A stretch of DNA of 64,000 bases, taken from the NCBI GenBank assembly GCA_013178095.1, contig JABLXK010000003.1, positions 62,001-126,000 of the forward strand, read 5' to 3'. Positions 39,925 to 48,211 of this stretch are shown in pieces. The notes under the pieces were generated by a model. That model was not told the DNA's origin, ran no database searches, and saw only the letters and a list, made by a program, of their open reading frames with translations. Numbering within the stretch: the stretch's first letter is position 1; each line of letters opens with the position of its first letter. This stretch comes from Anaerolineae bacterium. Its GTDB lineage: Bacteria > Chloroflexota > Anaerolineae > Anaerolineales > Anaerolineaceae. The translations under genes and the position numbers were made by a program.

Positions 39925-40962
39925 ATGGCAAATAAAGAGTCTTTCTTTGGTGATGTCCGGAAGCACCTGATGACCGGTGTTTCCTACATGATCCCGTTTG
40001 TCGTTCCTGGCGGTATCCTCATCGCGGTTGCCTTTGCGATGGGCGGTATCTATGTGTTCAATACTCCCGGTTTTGCAGCTGACATGTTCGGCTGGGGCAA
40101 GGTCGCTTTCGGCCTGATGGTGCCCGCGCTGGCTGGTTTCATTGCCTACTCAATCGCGGATCGCCCCGGTATCGCCCTGGGCTTCGTGGCTGGTATGCTG
40201 GCCAATAACCAGGGATCGGGCTTCCTGGGCGGCATGATCGGCGGTTTGTTCGCCGGTTACGTTGCCAAAGCCATCAAGCAGATCAAACTGCCCGCCTCGA
40301 TGGTATCCTTGATGCCCGTTCTGGTGATTCCTTTATTTGGCACCTTTATCGTTGGTTTGGGCATGACCTACGTTCTCGGCGGCCCGGTTACCTGGTTGAA
40401 TCAGGCCATGACCACTGCTCTGAACAATTTGAGCAGCGGCGGCAAGATCATCCTGGGCCTGGTGCAGGGCGCCATGCTGGCCTTCGATATGGGCGGCCCG
40501 GTTAACAAGGCAGCCTATGCGTTCGCGCTGGCTTCCGCGGATGCCAACAACTGGGGTCCGATGGCGGCTAACTTCGTCGCTTCCATGTGCCCGCCGGCCG
40601 GTATCGCCCTGGCTTTGGTCCTCTTCAAAGACAGATGGACCAAGGTCGAGCGTGAAGGCGTCAGCGGCTGCGTGATTGGCGGCCTGGCGATGATCACGGA
40701 ATTCGCCATCCCCTACGCTGCTGCGGATCCGCTGCACGTGCTGCCCGCGACCATGGTTGGCTCGGCTGTCGGCGCTGCGTTGTCGTATGTCTTCGATCTG
40801 ACCCTGACAGCTCCTCACGGCGGCCTGTTCGTGATCATGCTGGCCAACAAACCCCTGGTTTGGATGCTGGTCTTCGCGGTCGCGATCGTGGTCACCGCTG
40901 CCATGTTATTCGTTCTGAAACCAAAAGTCACGGAAAGCGAAGAAAAAGCTTTATCCCTGTAA
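39925..40962 (+). CDS. PTS EIIC component, fructose family
   Basis: 345 residues and about nine membrane helices. Family hallmarks: LMTGVSYMIPFVVPGGILIA near residue 15, SIADRPGIALGFVAGM near 78, FDMGGPVNKAAYAF near 190, and ITEFAIPYAAADP near 256, where the Glu-containing loop binds the sugar. It forms the sugar channel with the separate EIIA and EIIB. Specificity is not fixed by sequence; the DhnA-type aldolase, bicupin and tetrulose genes around it argue for a sugar other than fructose. ATG 39925 has AAAGGAG at 7-base spacing. Confidence 0.93.
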   Translation: MANKESFFGDVRKHLMTGVSYMIPFVVPGGILIAVAFAMGGIYVFNTPGFAADMFGWGKVAFGLMVPALAGFIAYSIADRPGIALGFVAGMLANNQGSGFLGGMIGGLFAGYVAKAIKQIKLPASMVSLMPVLVIPLFGTFIVGLGMTYVLGGPVTWLNQAMTTALNNLSSGGKIILGLVQGAMLAFDMGGPVNKAAYAFALASADANNWGPMAANFVASMCPPAGIALALVLFKDRWTKVEREGVSGCVIGGLAMITEFAIPYAAADPLHVLPATMVGSAVGAALSYVFDLTLTAPHGGLFVIMLANKPLVWMLVFAVAIVVTAAMLFVLKPKVTESEEKALSL

Positions 40963-41000
40963 AACAGTCTGGTTAGTAGAATCCACGTAGTTTAAAAAGC

Positions 41001-41069
41001 AGGGCTAATTGCAAAGCGATGTGCAGTACCGGTGGTTCGATATGTACAAACATCCTCGCAATTAGCCCT
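41001..41069 (+). terminator. Long structured hairpin after the EIIC gene
   Basis: AGGGCTAATTGC pairs perfectly with GCAATTAGCCCT across a 45-base loop that can fold further (GATGT with ACATC). Only a weak T-rich stretch follows (ATTTATTTTA). It may be a terminator, an mRNA stabiliser or a small structured RNA between the PTS genes and the bicupin gene. Confidence 0.5.
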
Positions 41070-41126
41070 CATTTATTTTATATGAAAAACTAAAAATGTA
41101 GTGATGAGTATGAGGAGACATGAATC

Positions 41127-42047
41127 ATGACACAAGTGAATGAGGTGATGGGAAAACTGCCTTTTCCCCCCGGTCAATTGAAACCCAAACATATCCGCAA
41201 AGAAGAATACATCGATAGCATTTACCCACCAGCATCCCCAGCCCTGAGCGACTTGACCCGCTTCATTGTCAGCACGGACAAGATGTTCGTGGGCACCTAC
41301 CAATTAGGCCCCGGCGGATCGTTCAATCCACCTGACCTGCATCCCGGCGATGAGACTTATTACATCCTGAACGGTACGCTGACCCAGCAAAACGCGATCA
41401 ACGGCCAGGTCATCCGCGCTTACGAAGGCGAATCCATCTGGATGCCGCGTGAAGCCTGGCACAAGGCTTTCAATTTCGAAGGTCAAATCCTGCGCATCCT
41501 GTTCTTTATTGCTCCCAAAGCCTGGGACGAAAAAATCCCGCCGGATGATTATCCGGATGGCGACGATATCAAGGCCTACAAGGGCAAAAACAACGGAAAG
41601 TACGCCGTGCTGCCTTCGTTGGACAAGCCATACAAAATCGGTACGACTGACGATATCGGCCGCTGGCCGGTTCCCGGTCCGGAGGGCAGAAAAGATCCGA
41701 TGCTTTTCTACCGCATCCGCGAAGAGGACAAGCTGCTGAATATTTACGGGCATGACGATACCATGCTGATTAAGTTCTTTGTTTCCAACGACATCATGCA
41801 CATGGGTGAATTCATCCTGCCTGCCGGCGGTAAAGGTCCCAGGCTCTCCCCGGTGGACAGCCATAAAGGCGACTGCGCTCTGTTTGTGGTCGACGGACCG
41901 GTGACGGTTTACCTGCCTGAAACGCAGGAAGCTTTCATTGTGAATGAGGAAGATACCATGTTCATACCGGAGGGTGTTGCCTACCGCTTGATGAATTTCA
42001 CTGCCAAGCCGATCAAAGCTATTTTCATGATCGCACCGGATTTATAG
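41127..42047 (+). CDS. Bicupin domain protein, possible sugar(-phosphate) isomerase
   Basis: 306 residues with two cupin barrels. The first has metal-type motif PPDLHPGDETYYILNG near residue 72 and MPREAWHKAFNF near 112. The second has DSHKGDCALFVVDG near 250 and FIPEGVAYRLMN near 285, with fewer candidate metal ligands. Cupins near PTS and aldolase genes are often aldose-ketose isomerases, so it may convert the PTS product to the ketose phosphate that the aldolase cleaves (inference). A GAGGAGACATGAATC site precedes the ATG. No name is justified. Confidence 0.72.
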   Translation: MTQVNEVMGKLPFPPGQLKPKHIRKEEYIDSIYPPASPALSDLTRFIVSTDKMFVGTYQLGPGGSFNPPDLHPGDETYYILNGTLTQQNAINGQVIRAYEGESIWMPREAWHKAFNFEGQILRILFFIAPKAWDEKIPPDDYPDGDDIKAYKGKNNGKYAVLPSLDKPYKIGTTDDIGRWPVPGPEGRKDPMLFYRIREEDKLLNIYGHDDTMLIKFFVSNDIMHMGEFILPAGGKGPRLSPVDSHKGDCALFVVDGPVTVYLPETQEAFIVNEEDTMFIPEGVAYRLMNFTAKPIKAIFMIAPDL

Positions 42048-42103
42048 AACGGCGGTTGTTCACAGGTACAATAATCTGCAACCATGCAAGATACACACTG
42101 CGA

Positions 42104-42149
42104 AGGGTGAGATCCCGGCAGGTTGGAACAATCCCGGGATTTCAACCCT
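42104..42149 (+). terminator. Hairpin after the bicupin gene
   Basis: AGGGT-GAGATCCCGG pairs with CCGGGATTTC-A-ACCCT (15 pairs, one bulge, one G-T). There is no T tract; it probably marks the 3' end of the PTS/bicupin operon. Confidence 0.45.
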
Positions 42150-42202
42150 CGCTTAAAACCAAAACCGATCGGAAAAGCATTTTGATTACAGGAATTTGAC
42201 GA

Positions 42203-42736
42203 ATGAAAGATAAAAAAGGTGTTTTGCTGCAGTGCCCTTATGATGGCGGATTTGTCCAACCGAAAATCTGTTTTTCCTGCGGAAATCCGGCAGGCGAAAA
42301 AAGGTGGCAGGTCACTTCGACCAACCGCTTGAAGAACCGCAAATTCATGATCCATTTTCCCATTTGCGATGACTGCGCCGATGCGAAAAACCAATATATC
42401 AACATTGTCCCCATAAACATTATTGCCTTTTTCGTAGTCCTTCTTTCCATTTTCTCAATTCTGAATCCCTCAACGACAATTCCGGTTGTCCTTTTTTATG
42501 CAGGCGGCGCGATTTGGATCGCGGGCGTGTTGGCATACGTCTTTTGGATGAACCGCAAAGCGAAAATTCAGAACAGCGAGGAAGTTAAAACTCGTGTTGA
42601 TGACCTGCAACACGCGGTGGTATTTGAAAAAATCGTTTTGCCTCGCAAGCAGGCGAGCGGGGAAGTGCTCGTCCGTTTTCACAATCCGAAATTCGCCCGG
42701 GAATTCAAGAAATTGAATAAAGGCCGCGAAATTTAA
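42203..42736 (+). CDS. Zinc-ribbon membrane protein, unknown function
   Basis: 177 residues, not recognised. An N-terminal cysteine cluster (QCPYDGGF, CFSCGNP, later CDDCADA) suggests a zinc ribbon. Two hydrophobic helices follow (NIIAFFVVLLSIFSIL and VVLFYAGGAIWIAGVLAYVFW), then a charged tail ending with VLVRFHNPKFAREFKKLN. It is probably membrane-bound with both ends in the cytoplasm. It is a single gene between the bicupin and a diguanylate cyclase. Confidence 0.68.
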   Translation: MKDKKGVLLQCPYDGGFVQPKICFSCGNPAGEKRWQVTSTNRLKNRKFMIHFPICDDCADAKNQYINIVPINIIAFFVVLLSIFSILNPSTTIPVVLFYAGGAIWIAGVLAYVFWMNRKAKIQNSEEVKTRVDDLQHAVVFEKIVLPRKQASGEVLVRFHNPKFAREFKKLNKGREI

Positions 42737-42857
42737 TAAATGGTATTCCTATCAGGAATATCTGGAACAGATATGTAAAGAACAACCAAATCCATATCTC
42801 TTGGTATGATGAAATCAGGACCTATAAATTCAGATCGACAACACAAATCTGAATTAT

Positions 42858-43838
42858 TTATTTTTGAATCTTATTCCTACCGCTATTTTTTGCCAAATAT
42901 AGGTTTTGATCCGCGATTTCAATCAAGTTGTCGCTATTTCCACCTATATATTCAGCAACTCCACCACTGATCGTCAACTTAAGAGAAAGAGAAAAATCGA
43001 ATCCGGCTACGCCGGCGCGAATCCTCTCGGCGACATTGACTGCTTCCTTGGCAGGACAATCCGGCAGGATGACCAGGAATTCTTCTCCGCCGTAACGCCC
43101 GACGATATCAATCTCCCGCACAGTTTTTCTGAGCAGGTCCGCCACCTGGACGAGCACCTGATCCCCCACCTGGTGGCCGTGCGTATCATTCACCTGCTTG
43201 AAATGGTCCAGATCCAGCATCACCACCGACAGCGAGGTTTTCGTGCGGTTCCGGCGTTTGATCTCAAAATCCAGTTTTTCCATCAATGCACGACGATTAT
43301 ACAGATCCGTGAGGTAATCGCGCCTGCTCATTTCTTCCAAACGGCGGTTTTTCGCTTCCAGTAATTCTTCCATGCGTTTCTGTTCGGAAACGTCGAAGAC
43401 GATACCCGAAACCAACTCCGGTTTGCCGTTTTTGTCGCGTTTGGTCACTTTCCCGCGATCATAAAACCAAAGCCAATGGGCATTCCTGGTTTTGATGCGA
43501 TAAGTGGTTTCATAGGCTGGGGTTTCGCCATATAGATGCCGGCGCATGTTATCCATCACGCGCTCATAATCATCACGATGAATTTTTTCGGTGAAAAATT
43601 CAAAACCTACTTCAGAGGGAATTTCGTCTTTTGAATACCCCAAGGCCAACACTTTAGCGTCGTTAAACACGACCCGGTTGCTTTTCACGTACCAATGCCA
43701 GTTGCCCAAATTGCCAACCCAGGGAAACTGCAGCAATTCATGATTTTCTTTTTCTTTTTTAATAGTTTCGAGGAGAACTTCCAATTCATTGAGTTTGTCG
43801 ATCAGCTCCTGCCTGGAAAGCCCGTCCAGTCTGGCCAT
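42858..43838 (-). CDS. PAS-GGDEF diguanylate cyclase
   Basis: 326 residues: PAS/PAC near 40-155 (WYVKSNRVVFND, ending GIVFDVSEQKRMEELL), coiled-coil linker, and GGDEF beginning SRRDYLTDLYNRR. The active loop is the standard GGEEF with the inhibitory RxxD (REID) five residues upstream, so an active, product-inhibited c-di-GMP synthase is expected. It is soluble. GAAACGAGGGCGT precedes the ATG. It is a second cyclase besides the one at 10740, with a different PAS sequence. Confidence 0.92.
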   Translation of the reverse strand: MARLDGLSRQELIDKLNELEVLLETIKKEKENHELLQFPWVGNLGNWHWYVKSNRVVFNDAKVLALGYSKDEIPSEVGFEFFTEKIHRDDYERVMDNMRRHLYGETPAYETTYRIKTRNAHWLWFYDRGKVTKRDKNGKPELVSGIVFDVSEQKRMEELLEAKNRRLEEMSRRDYLTDLYNRRALMEKLDFEIKRRNRTKTSLSVVMLDLDHFKQVNDTHGHQVGDQVLVQVADLLRKTVREIDIVGRYGGEEFLVILPDCPAKEAVNVAERIRAGVAGFDFSLSLKLTISGGVAEYIGGNSDNLIEIADQNLYLAKNSGRNKIQK

Positions 43839-44053
43839 ACGCCCTCGTTTCTTTTATTTGTTTTTTCCCTTTCCTCCATTTTAGATAAGAATCCTTTGAT
43901 TTTCAATACATAGGCAGGCAGGATGTATGCTTTAGACAAGCATTTTTTATTTTCCACTTCGCGATCATATCGTCGAATAATCGAGATGGTGAGATTGATA
44001 TAAACGAAAGCAGAAAACCAACTATAAAAGACTCCCCGCAGGGAGCTCTTGTG

Positions 44054-44896
44054 CTATCGTTCGAATTCCACTTGCCAGTCCGGGCCGAAATCCACCCGGT
44101 ATTGCCGGCAGAAGCTGCCCTGGTTGACCGCCAGTCCGATGTGCATCAATTCGTTGTTGTAGATGATCGGCTCACCTTTCTGCGCGTAGCCGAAAGACTG
44201 GTGAAAAAGAACTTTCTGATCGAAGATTACCTTGCCCGTATGGCGGATGACCGTGCGCAGGTGATCGCCGTAATTGAAGCCTGCCTGCGCGAACAGTTCG
44301 CGCGGGATGTTGGTCCACAAGTTGCCGAAATTGGGATCGTTGATCTCGAAGATGCCCGCCACTTTGCCATCCGCCAGGGCCGGTTCGAGGATGGGAAAGG
44401 CCACAATTTCGCTGACCGGATATTCCGGACCGACCTGCTCATAGGTGATGATGCCGCTGGCCAGGCGCGCCGCGCAGTAACCAAACAAATCGCGCCCGTG
44501 GAACACGCTGACGCCTTCGGTGTTCTTCCCGCCCAGGCGGTTGACGCTTTGATCAATCTCGCGCACCTGGCGGATGCCGACCCACTGCTTGAGGTGGGTA
44601 AGCGAGCCGTTATCCGGACTGACCACGGTGTAACCATCGGCGGTCAGCGCCACGCAAGGCTTGCGCTCCGTGCCAACGCCCGGATCGACCACCGACACGA
44701 AGATGGTGCCGGCCGGCCAGAAGCGCATGGACTGGTATAAGCGATAGGACGCGCTCCAGATATCGTACTGGGGAATTTCGTGCGTGCCATCCATGATTTC
44801 CAGCTCGCGGTCCACGCTCTTGACCACGCCGTACATGGCGCATACTGCGCCTTCTTTGTATGTGAAATCGGTTTGAAAAACCAGGATTGGTTTCAT
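44054..44896 (-). CDS. SAM hydroxide adenosyltransferase (DUF62 family)
   Basis: 280 residues. N-terminal VFQTDFTYKEGAVCAMYGV, then FVSVVDPGVGTERKPC, SPDNGSLTHL and VFHGRDLFGYCAA are the conserved blocks of the SAM-hydrolase/chlorinase-like family. Members split S-adenosylmethionine with water into adenosine and methionine. It is the third gene of the ATPase-T component-enzyme series of an ECF transporter (10 bases after the T gene), so the enzyme may act on the transported compound or salvage its products (inference). AGGAGTGCCTCT precedes the ATG. Confidence 0.87.
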   Translation of the reverse strand: MKPILVFQTDFTYKEGAVCAMYGVVKSVDRELEIMDGTHEIPQYDIWSASYRLYQSMRFWPAGTIFVSVVDPGVGTERKPCVALTADGYTVVSPDNGSLTHLKQWVGIRQVREIDQSVNRLGGKNTEGVSVFHGRDLFGYCAARLASGIITYEQVGPEYPVSEIVAFPILEPALADGKVAGIFEINDPNFGNLWTNIPRELFAQAGFNYGDHLRTVIRHTGKVIFDQKVLFHQSFGYAQKGEPIIYNNELMHIGLAVNQGSFCRQYRVDFGPDWQVEFER

Positions 44897-44906
44897 AGAG
44901 GCACTC

Positions 44907-45746
44907 CTAAAGGAACGGATTGTAGAATCGGCTGTGATTGATGAAGGCGGATACCGCCAGCGACCCGGCGAAGATCAGGGCTGAGAGAATGAGGGCTACA
45001 TAATCGGCGCGGTTGAGCGCTTTGCAGGTATACCAAGTGCGGGTTTTACTCTTGCCAAAGCCGCGCAGGTCCATGGCGTTGCTAATCAACTCGATCCTGT
45101 CGAGCGAACTGAAGATCAGCGGAATGATGATCAACAGGGCGTTCTTGAAACGATCCATGAATTTGGCCTTGTGCGAAAGGTCGAGGCCGCGCGCCTGCTG
45201 CGCCTGGCTGATGTCGTGATATTCGCGCTGGATGTCCGGGAAGTAGCGCAGGGTGAGGGATACGGCAAAGGCGGCTTTGTAGTTGACGCGGATGCCGTTC
45301 AGCGAGGAGGCGAATTCACTGGGATTGGTGGTGAGCAGGAAGATCATGCCCAGCGGGATGACCGAGATGTATTTGAAGAACTTGGTGACCTGATAGAGCA
45401 CCTGTTCCCAGGTCAGGCTGATACTGCCCACCAGTTTGGTGATCACATGGCGCGTACCGTACAATTCCACGCCCATTTCCGGCGAGAAGAGGAAAGTGAT
45501 CACCAGGTTGGTCAGCACGAAGACCATCACGTAAAGCACCATGGTGCGAATCTGGGAATACTGCACGCGCGAGACGCGCAGGATGTAAACTGAAAATGCC
45601 ATGATCAACAAGATCACGCGGATATCATACGAGTACATGACCGCAAAGGAAAGGAACAGGAAACAGATCAGCTTGGTCAAACCGGAAAGCTGGTGGATGG
45701 GAGTGTCGACCGTATTGTATGAGAAAAGCTTCATCTTGGTGTTCAT
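44907..45746 (-). CDS. ECF transporter T component (EcfT)
   Basis: 279 residues with about five to six helices and the two coupling motifs of EcfT proteins: AQQARGLDLSHK near residue 185 and AMDLRGFGKSKTRT near 230, which dock onto the ATPases. It is the energy-coupling membrane scaffold joining the S component to the ATPase. Its start overlaps the ATPase stop by 4 bases (ATGA), indicating coupled translation. Confidence 0.92.
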   Translation of the reverse strand: MNTKMKLFSYNTVDTPIHQLSGLTKLICFLFLSFAVMYSYDIRVILLIMAFSVYILRVSRVQYSQIRTMVLYVMVFVLTNLVITFLFSPEMGVELYGTRHVITKLVGSISLTWEQVLYQVTKFFKYISVIPLGMIFLLTTNPSEFASSLNGIRVNYKAAFAVSLTLRYFPDIQREYHDISQAQQARGLDLSHKAKFMDRFKNALLIIIPLIFSSLDRIELISNAMDLRGFGKSKTRTWYTCKALNRADYVALILSALIFAGSLAVSAFINHSRFYNPFL

Positions 45747-47452
45747 CGGTTCTTCAATCTCCTCTCATAATCGATAAACCCTTGCACGAAGTGCGTGCCG
45801 TCGGGGATGCCGGCCAGCTCGGCCAGGTGGTACAGGGAAGTTTCCTTCAGATTAGCCTTCTCGATGACTTCCTGGTTGGTCAGGATAAAGGAAGCGGCGG
45901 TGTCGGCGATCATGCGCCCGCCGGAAAGCACAATGGCGCGCGGGGTGTATTCCAGCATCAGATGCATGTCGTGCGTAATCAGGATGATGGTCACGCCCAA
46001 ACGGTTCAGCTCCACCAGAAATTCCATGATATCGGTGTAATGGCGGTAATCCTGCCCGGCGGTGGGCTCGTCGAGGATGAGGATTTTGGGATCGAGCACC
46101 AGGATGGAAGCGATGGTCACGCGTTTCTTTTGCCCGTAGCTCAGTGCGGCGATAGGCCAATCGATGAAAGGCGCCAGCCCGCAGATCTTCAGCACCTTTT
46201 CAACGCGCGGTTTGATCTCCTCTTCAGAAACTCCCCTCAGGCGCAGCCCCAGGGCCACCTCGTCGTAGATCAGGGCTTTGGAGATCATTTGGTTGGGGTT
46301 CTGCATCACCAGGCCGATGATCTCGGCGCGTTCCTTGATAGTTTTGTCTTTGATGTCCTCGCCGCGATAGCGGATAACGCCTTTATCCACCTTTTCGAAT
46401 CCGCACAGCAGCTTGGAGAGGGTCGATTTTCCGGCGCCGTTCTTGCCAACCAGCGAGATCATCTCGCCTTCGTGCAGGTCAAAGTGGATGTCCTGCAGGA
46501 TGGGGCGGGCGCCATCGTAAGAAAAAGAGACCGCTTCCATTTGCAGTACGCAGGGATTTTCGCTGTGGGGCGTTTCGGGGGGAATGGCTTTAAACCAGGA
46601 TTTGACCGTACCTTTGGCGCTGCCGATTTCCAGCGTTTCGATGTAACCGGGGTGCATGTCACAGGTCACCTCAACGCCGGCGTATTTCAGGGCGGTGATG
46701 TAGAGCGGTTCGCGGATGCCGGTTTCGGTGAGAATATTCGAGCAGACCAGTTCGTGCGCGTCCATATCCGCCACGATGCGCCCGTCGTTCAGCACGATCA
46801 CGCGCGAGACTTCGCGATGCAGCACGTCTTCCAGGCGATGCTCGATGATGACGACTGTCTTATCGGAATCTTTGTGAATGTCGTCGATGATCTCGATGGC
46901 GGTCTTGCCGGTAGCGGGATCGAGGTTGGCGAGCGGTTCGTCGAACAACAGGATTTCGACGTTGTCGATCATCACGCCCGCCAGGGAGGTGCGCTGCTTC
47001 TGCCCGCCGGAGAGTTCAAATGGCGAAGAGTTCAGCAATTGATCCATTTCCACCATCTCGGCCACCTGTTTCACGCGCGATTGCATGGCATCGTGGGGCA
47101 CGTTGTCGTTTTCCAGCGCAAAGGCGATGTCCTCGCCGGCGGTTAAACCCACAAACTGGCCATCGGAATCCTGCAGGACGGTGCCGACAATTTTGGACAG
47201 CTCGAAGATGCTCTTTTCGCGGGTGTCCTGGCCTTTGATAGCCAGGCTGCCGCTGATTTCACCCTTATATGCAAAAGGGATCAATCCGTTGATGCAGTGG
47301 CCCAGCGTGCTCTTGCCGCTGCCGCTCGGCCCGACGATCAGGACCTTTTCGCCCTTGTAAATCGTCAGGTTGATATCGTGCAGGGTGGGCGCGGATTGGC
47401 TGTAATACTGGAATGAAAAATTCTTAAATTCAATAATGGCTTGTTTTTCCAT
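45743..47452 (-). CDS. ECF transporter ATPase, two fused NBDs
   Basis: 569 residues with two complete ABC domains. First: GPSGSGKST, signature ELSGGQKQR, Walker B ILLFDEPLANLD. Second: GKNGAGKST, signature LSYGQKKR, Walker B ILILDEPTAGQD. A linker of about 60 residues (GVEVTCDMHPGYIETLEIG) between them fits the DUF3744 segment known from YkoD-type fused ECF ATPases. It energises the T component encoded immediately downstream and the S component encoded upstream. The ribosome site is weak, and a strong terminator lies between it and the S gene, so it may have separate control. Confidence 0.92.
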   Translation of the reverse strand: MEKQAIIEFKNFSFQYYSQSAPTLHDINLTIYKGEKVLIVGPSGSGKSTLGHCINGLIPFAYKGEISGSLAIKGQDTREKSIFELSKIVGTVLQDSDGQFVGLTAGEDIAFALENDNVPHDAMQSRVKQVAEMVEMDQLLNSSPFELSGGQKQRTSLAGVMIDNVEILLFDEPLANLDPATGKTAIEIIDDIHKDSDKTVVIIEHRLEDVLHREVSRVIVLNDGRIVADMDAHELVCSNILTETGIREPLYITALKYAGVEVTCDMHPGYIETLEIGSAKGTVKSWFKAIPPETPHSENPCVLQMEAVSFSYDGARPILQDIHFDLHEGEMISLVGKNGAGKSTLSKLLCGFEKVDKGVIRYRGEDIKDKTIKERAEIIGLVMQNPNQMISKALIYDEVALGLRLRGVSEEEIKPRVEKVLKICGLAPFIDWPIAALSYGQKKRVTIASILVLDPKILILDEPTAGQDYRHYTDIMEFLVELNRLGVTIILITHDMHLMLEYTPRAIVLSGGRMIADTAASFILTNQEVIEKANLKETSLYHLAELAGIPDGTHFVQGFIDYERRLKNR

Positions 47453-47589
47453 AGAACGGGCTGAGGCCTCACACAGCTTTGGGCGCCATCCTTTCGTTAA
47501 TCAATGCTTGACCTACTTTTACCATATTATGAGCGGATTGAGAAAGCCTTTCAGGGTTTGGCTGCCTGTACCTGAGGTGAAAAAAATAA

Positions 47590-47620
47590 TGCGGCTGTCA
47601 CTGATTTGGTGACAGCCGCA
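47590..47620 (-). terminator. Intrinsic terminator between ECF S and ATPase genes
   Basis: TGCGGCTGTCAC pairs with GTGACAGCCGCA over a 7-base loop. On the minus strand it is followed by TTATTTTTTTC, a strong T tract. It lies inside the presumed ECF operon and would cut or reduce readthrough from the S gene into the ATPase and T genes. Confidence 0.88.
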
Positions 47621-47650
47621 ATTTTTCAACCAATTTTGCCAGCCTGCAGC

Positions 47651-48211
47651 TTATTTCTTGGCCAGGCTGCCTTTCTTGGTGCGGGTGGCGGCATAAGCAA
47701 CCAGCAGCAGGGTGCCGATCACGCCGGCGCTGACAATGTTCATGATCGCCGCGGTGAAACCCTGGGTGAAGACCAGGTTGACGGGTTCCTGGTAGATCAA
47801 GATATCCAGCACGGGGGCGACCACGACCCAGGCCACCAGGTTGCCGATAATCTGGATGACGTTGAAGGTCAGGATGTCCTTGCCTTTGAATTCACCCTCT
47901 TCGACTTTGGTGCGTTTGAAAGCGAAACCGAAGATGAAACCGGAAACGCCGCTGGCGATCACCCAGCTCCACCAGGGTGAGCCGTACTGCACGGCGTCAC
48001 TGAGCGCATGTCCGATGAACGAGATCAAAGCGCCCGCGATGGGGCCGAACAGGGTGGCGAAGAAAGCGCTCAGGCCGTAAGCGGTCTGGAAGCTGGTTTC
48101 GGGGACGGGTGAGGGTACTTTAACGTACATGAATAACAGCATAAAGATGGCGGCGCCGATGCCGGTGGCAACGATGGTTTTGGTGGTGACTTTGAATAGA
48201 TCTTTTTTCAT
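47651..48211 (-). CDS. ECF transporter S component (UPF0397-like)
   Basis: 186 residues with about five to six helices. VATGIGAAIFMLLFMYVKVPSPVPET near the N-terminus, YGLSAFFATLFGPIAGALISFIGHALSDA near 50 and WWSWVIASGVSGFIFG near 80 match the UPF0397 family of S components. It is the substrate-binding membrane subunit; the ligand is unknown. The downstream SAM hydroxide adenosyltransferase hints at a methionine-, adenosine- or SAM-related compound (inference). AACAAGGAGAGGTTCAA precedes the ATG. It is preceded by a long leader. Confidence 0.85.
   Translation of the reverse strand: MKKDLFKVTTKTIVATGIGAAIFMLLFMYVKVPSPVPETSFQTAYGLSAFFATLFGPIAGALISFIGHALSDAVQYGSPWWSWVIASGVSGFIFGFAFKRTKVEEGEFKGKDILTFNVIQIIGNLVAWVVVAPVLDILIYQEPVNLVFTQGFTAAIMNIVSAGVIGTLLLVAYAATRTKKGSLAKK

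Noticed and set aside
41001-41069. tRNA-like stretch (TAGCCCT 3' arm and GGTTCGAT)
   Set aside because: The 12-bp continuous outer stem, missing anticodon arm and wrong D-arm spacing rule out a tRNA; treated as a structured hairpin.
45719-47146. A 475-residue ORF on the plus strand
   Set aside because: It is antisense to the fused ECF ATPase with all its Walker and signature motifs; no family features appear in the plus-strand product.
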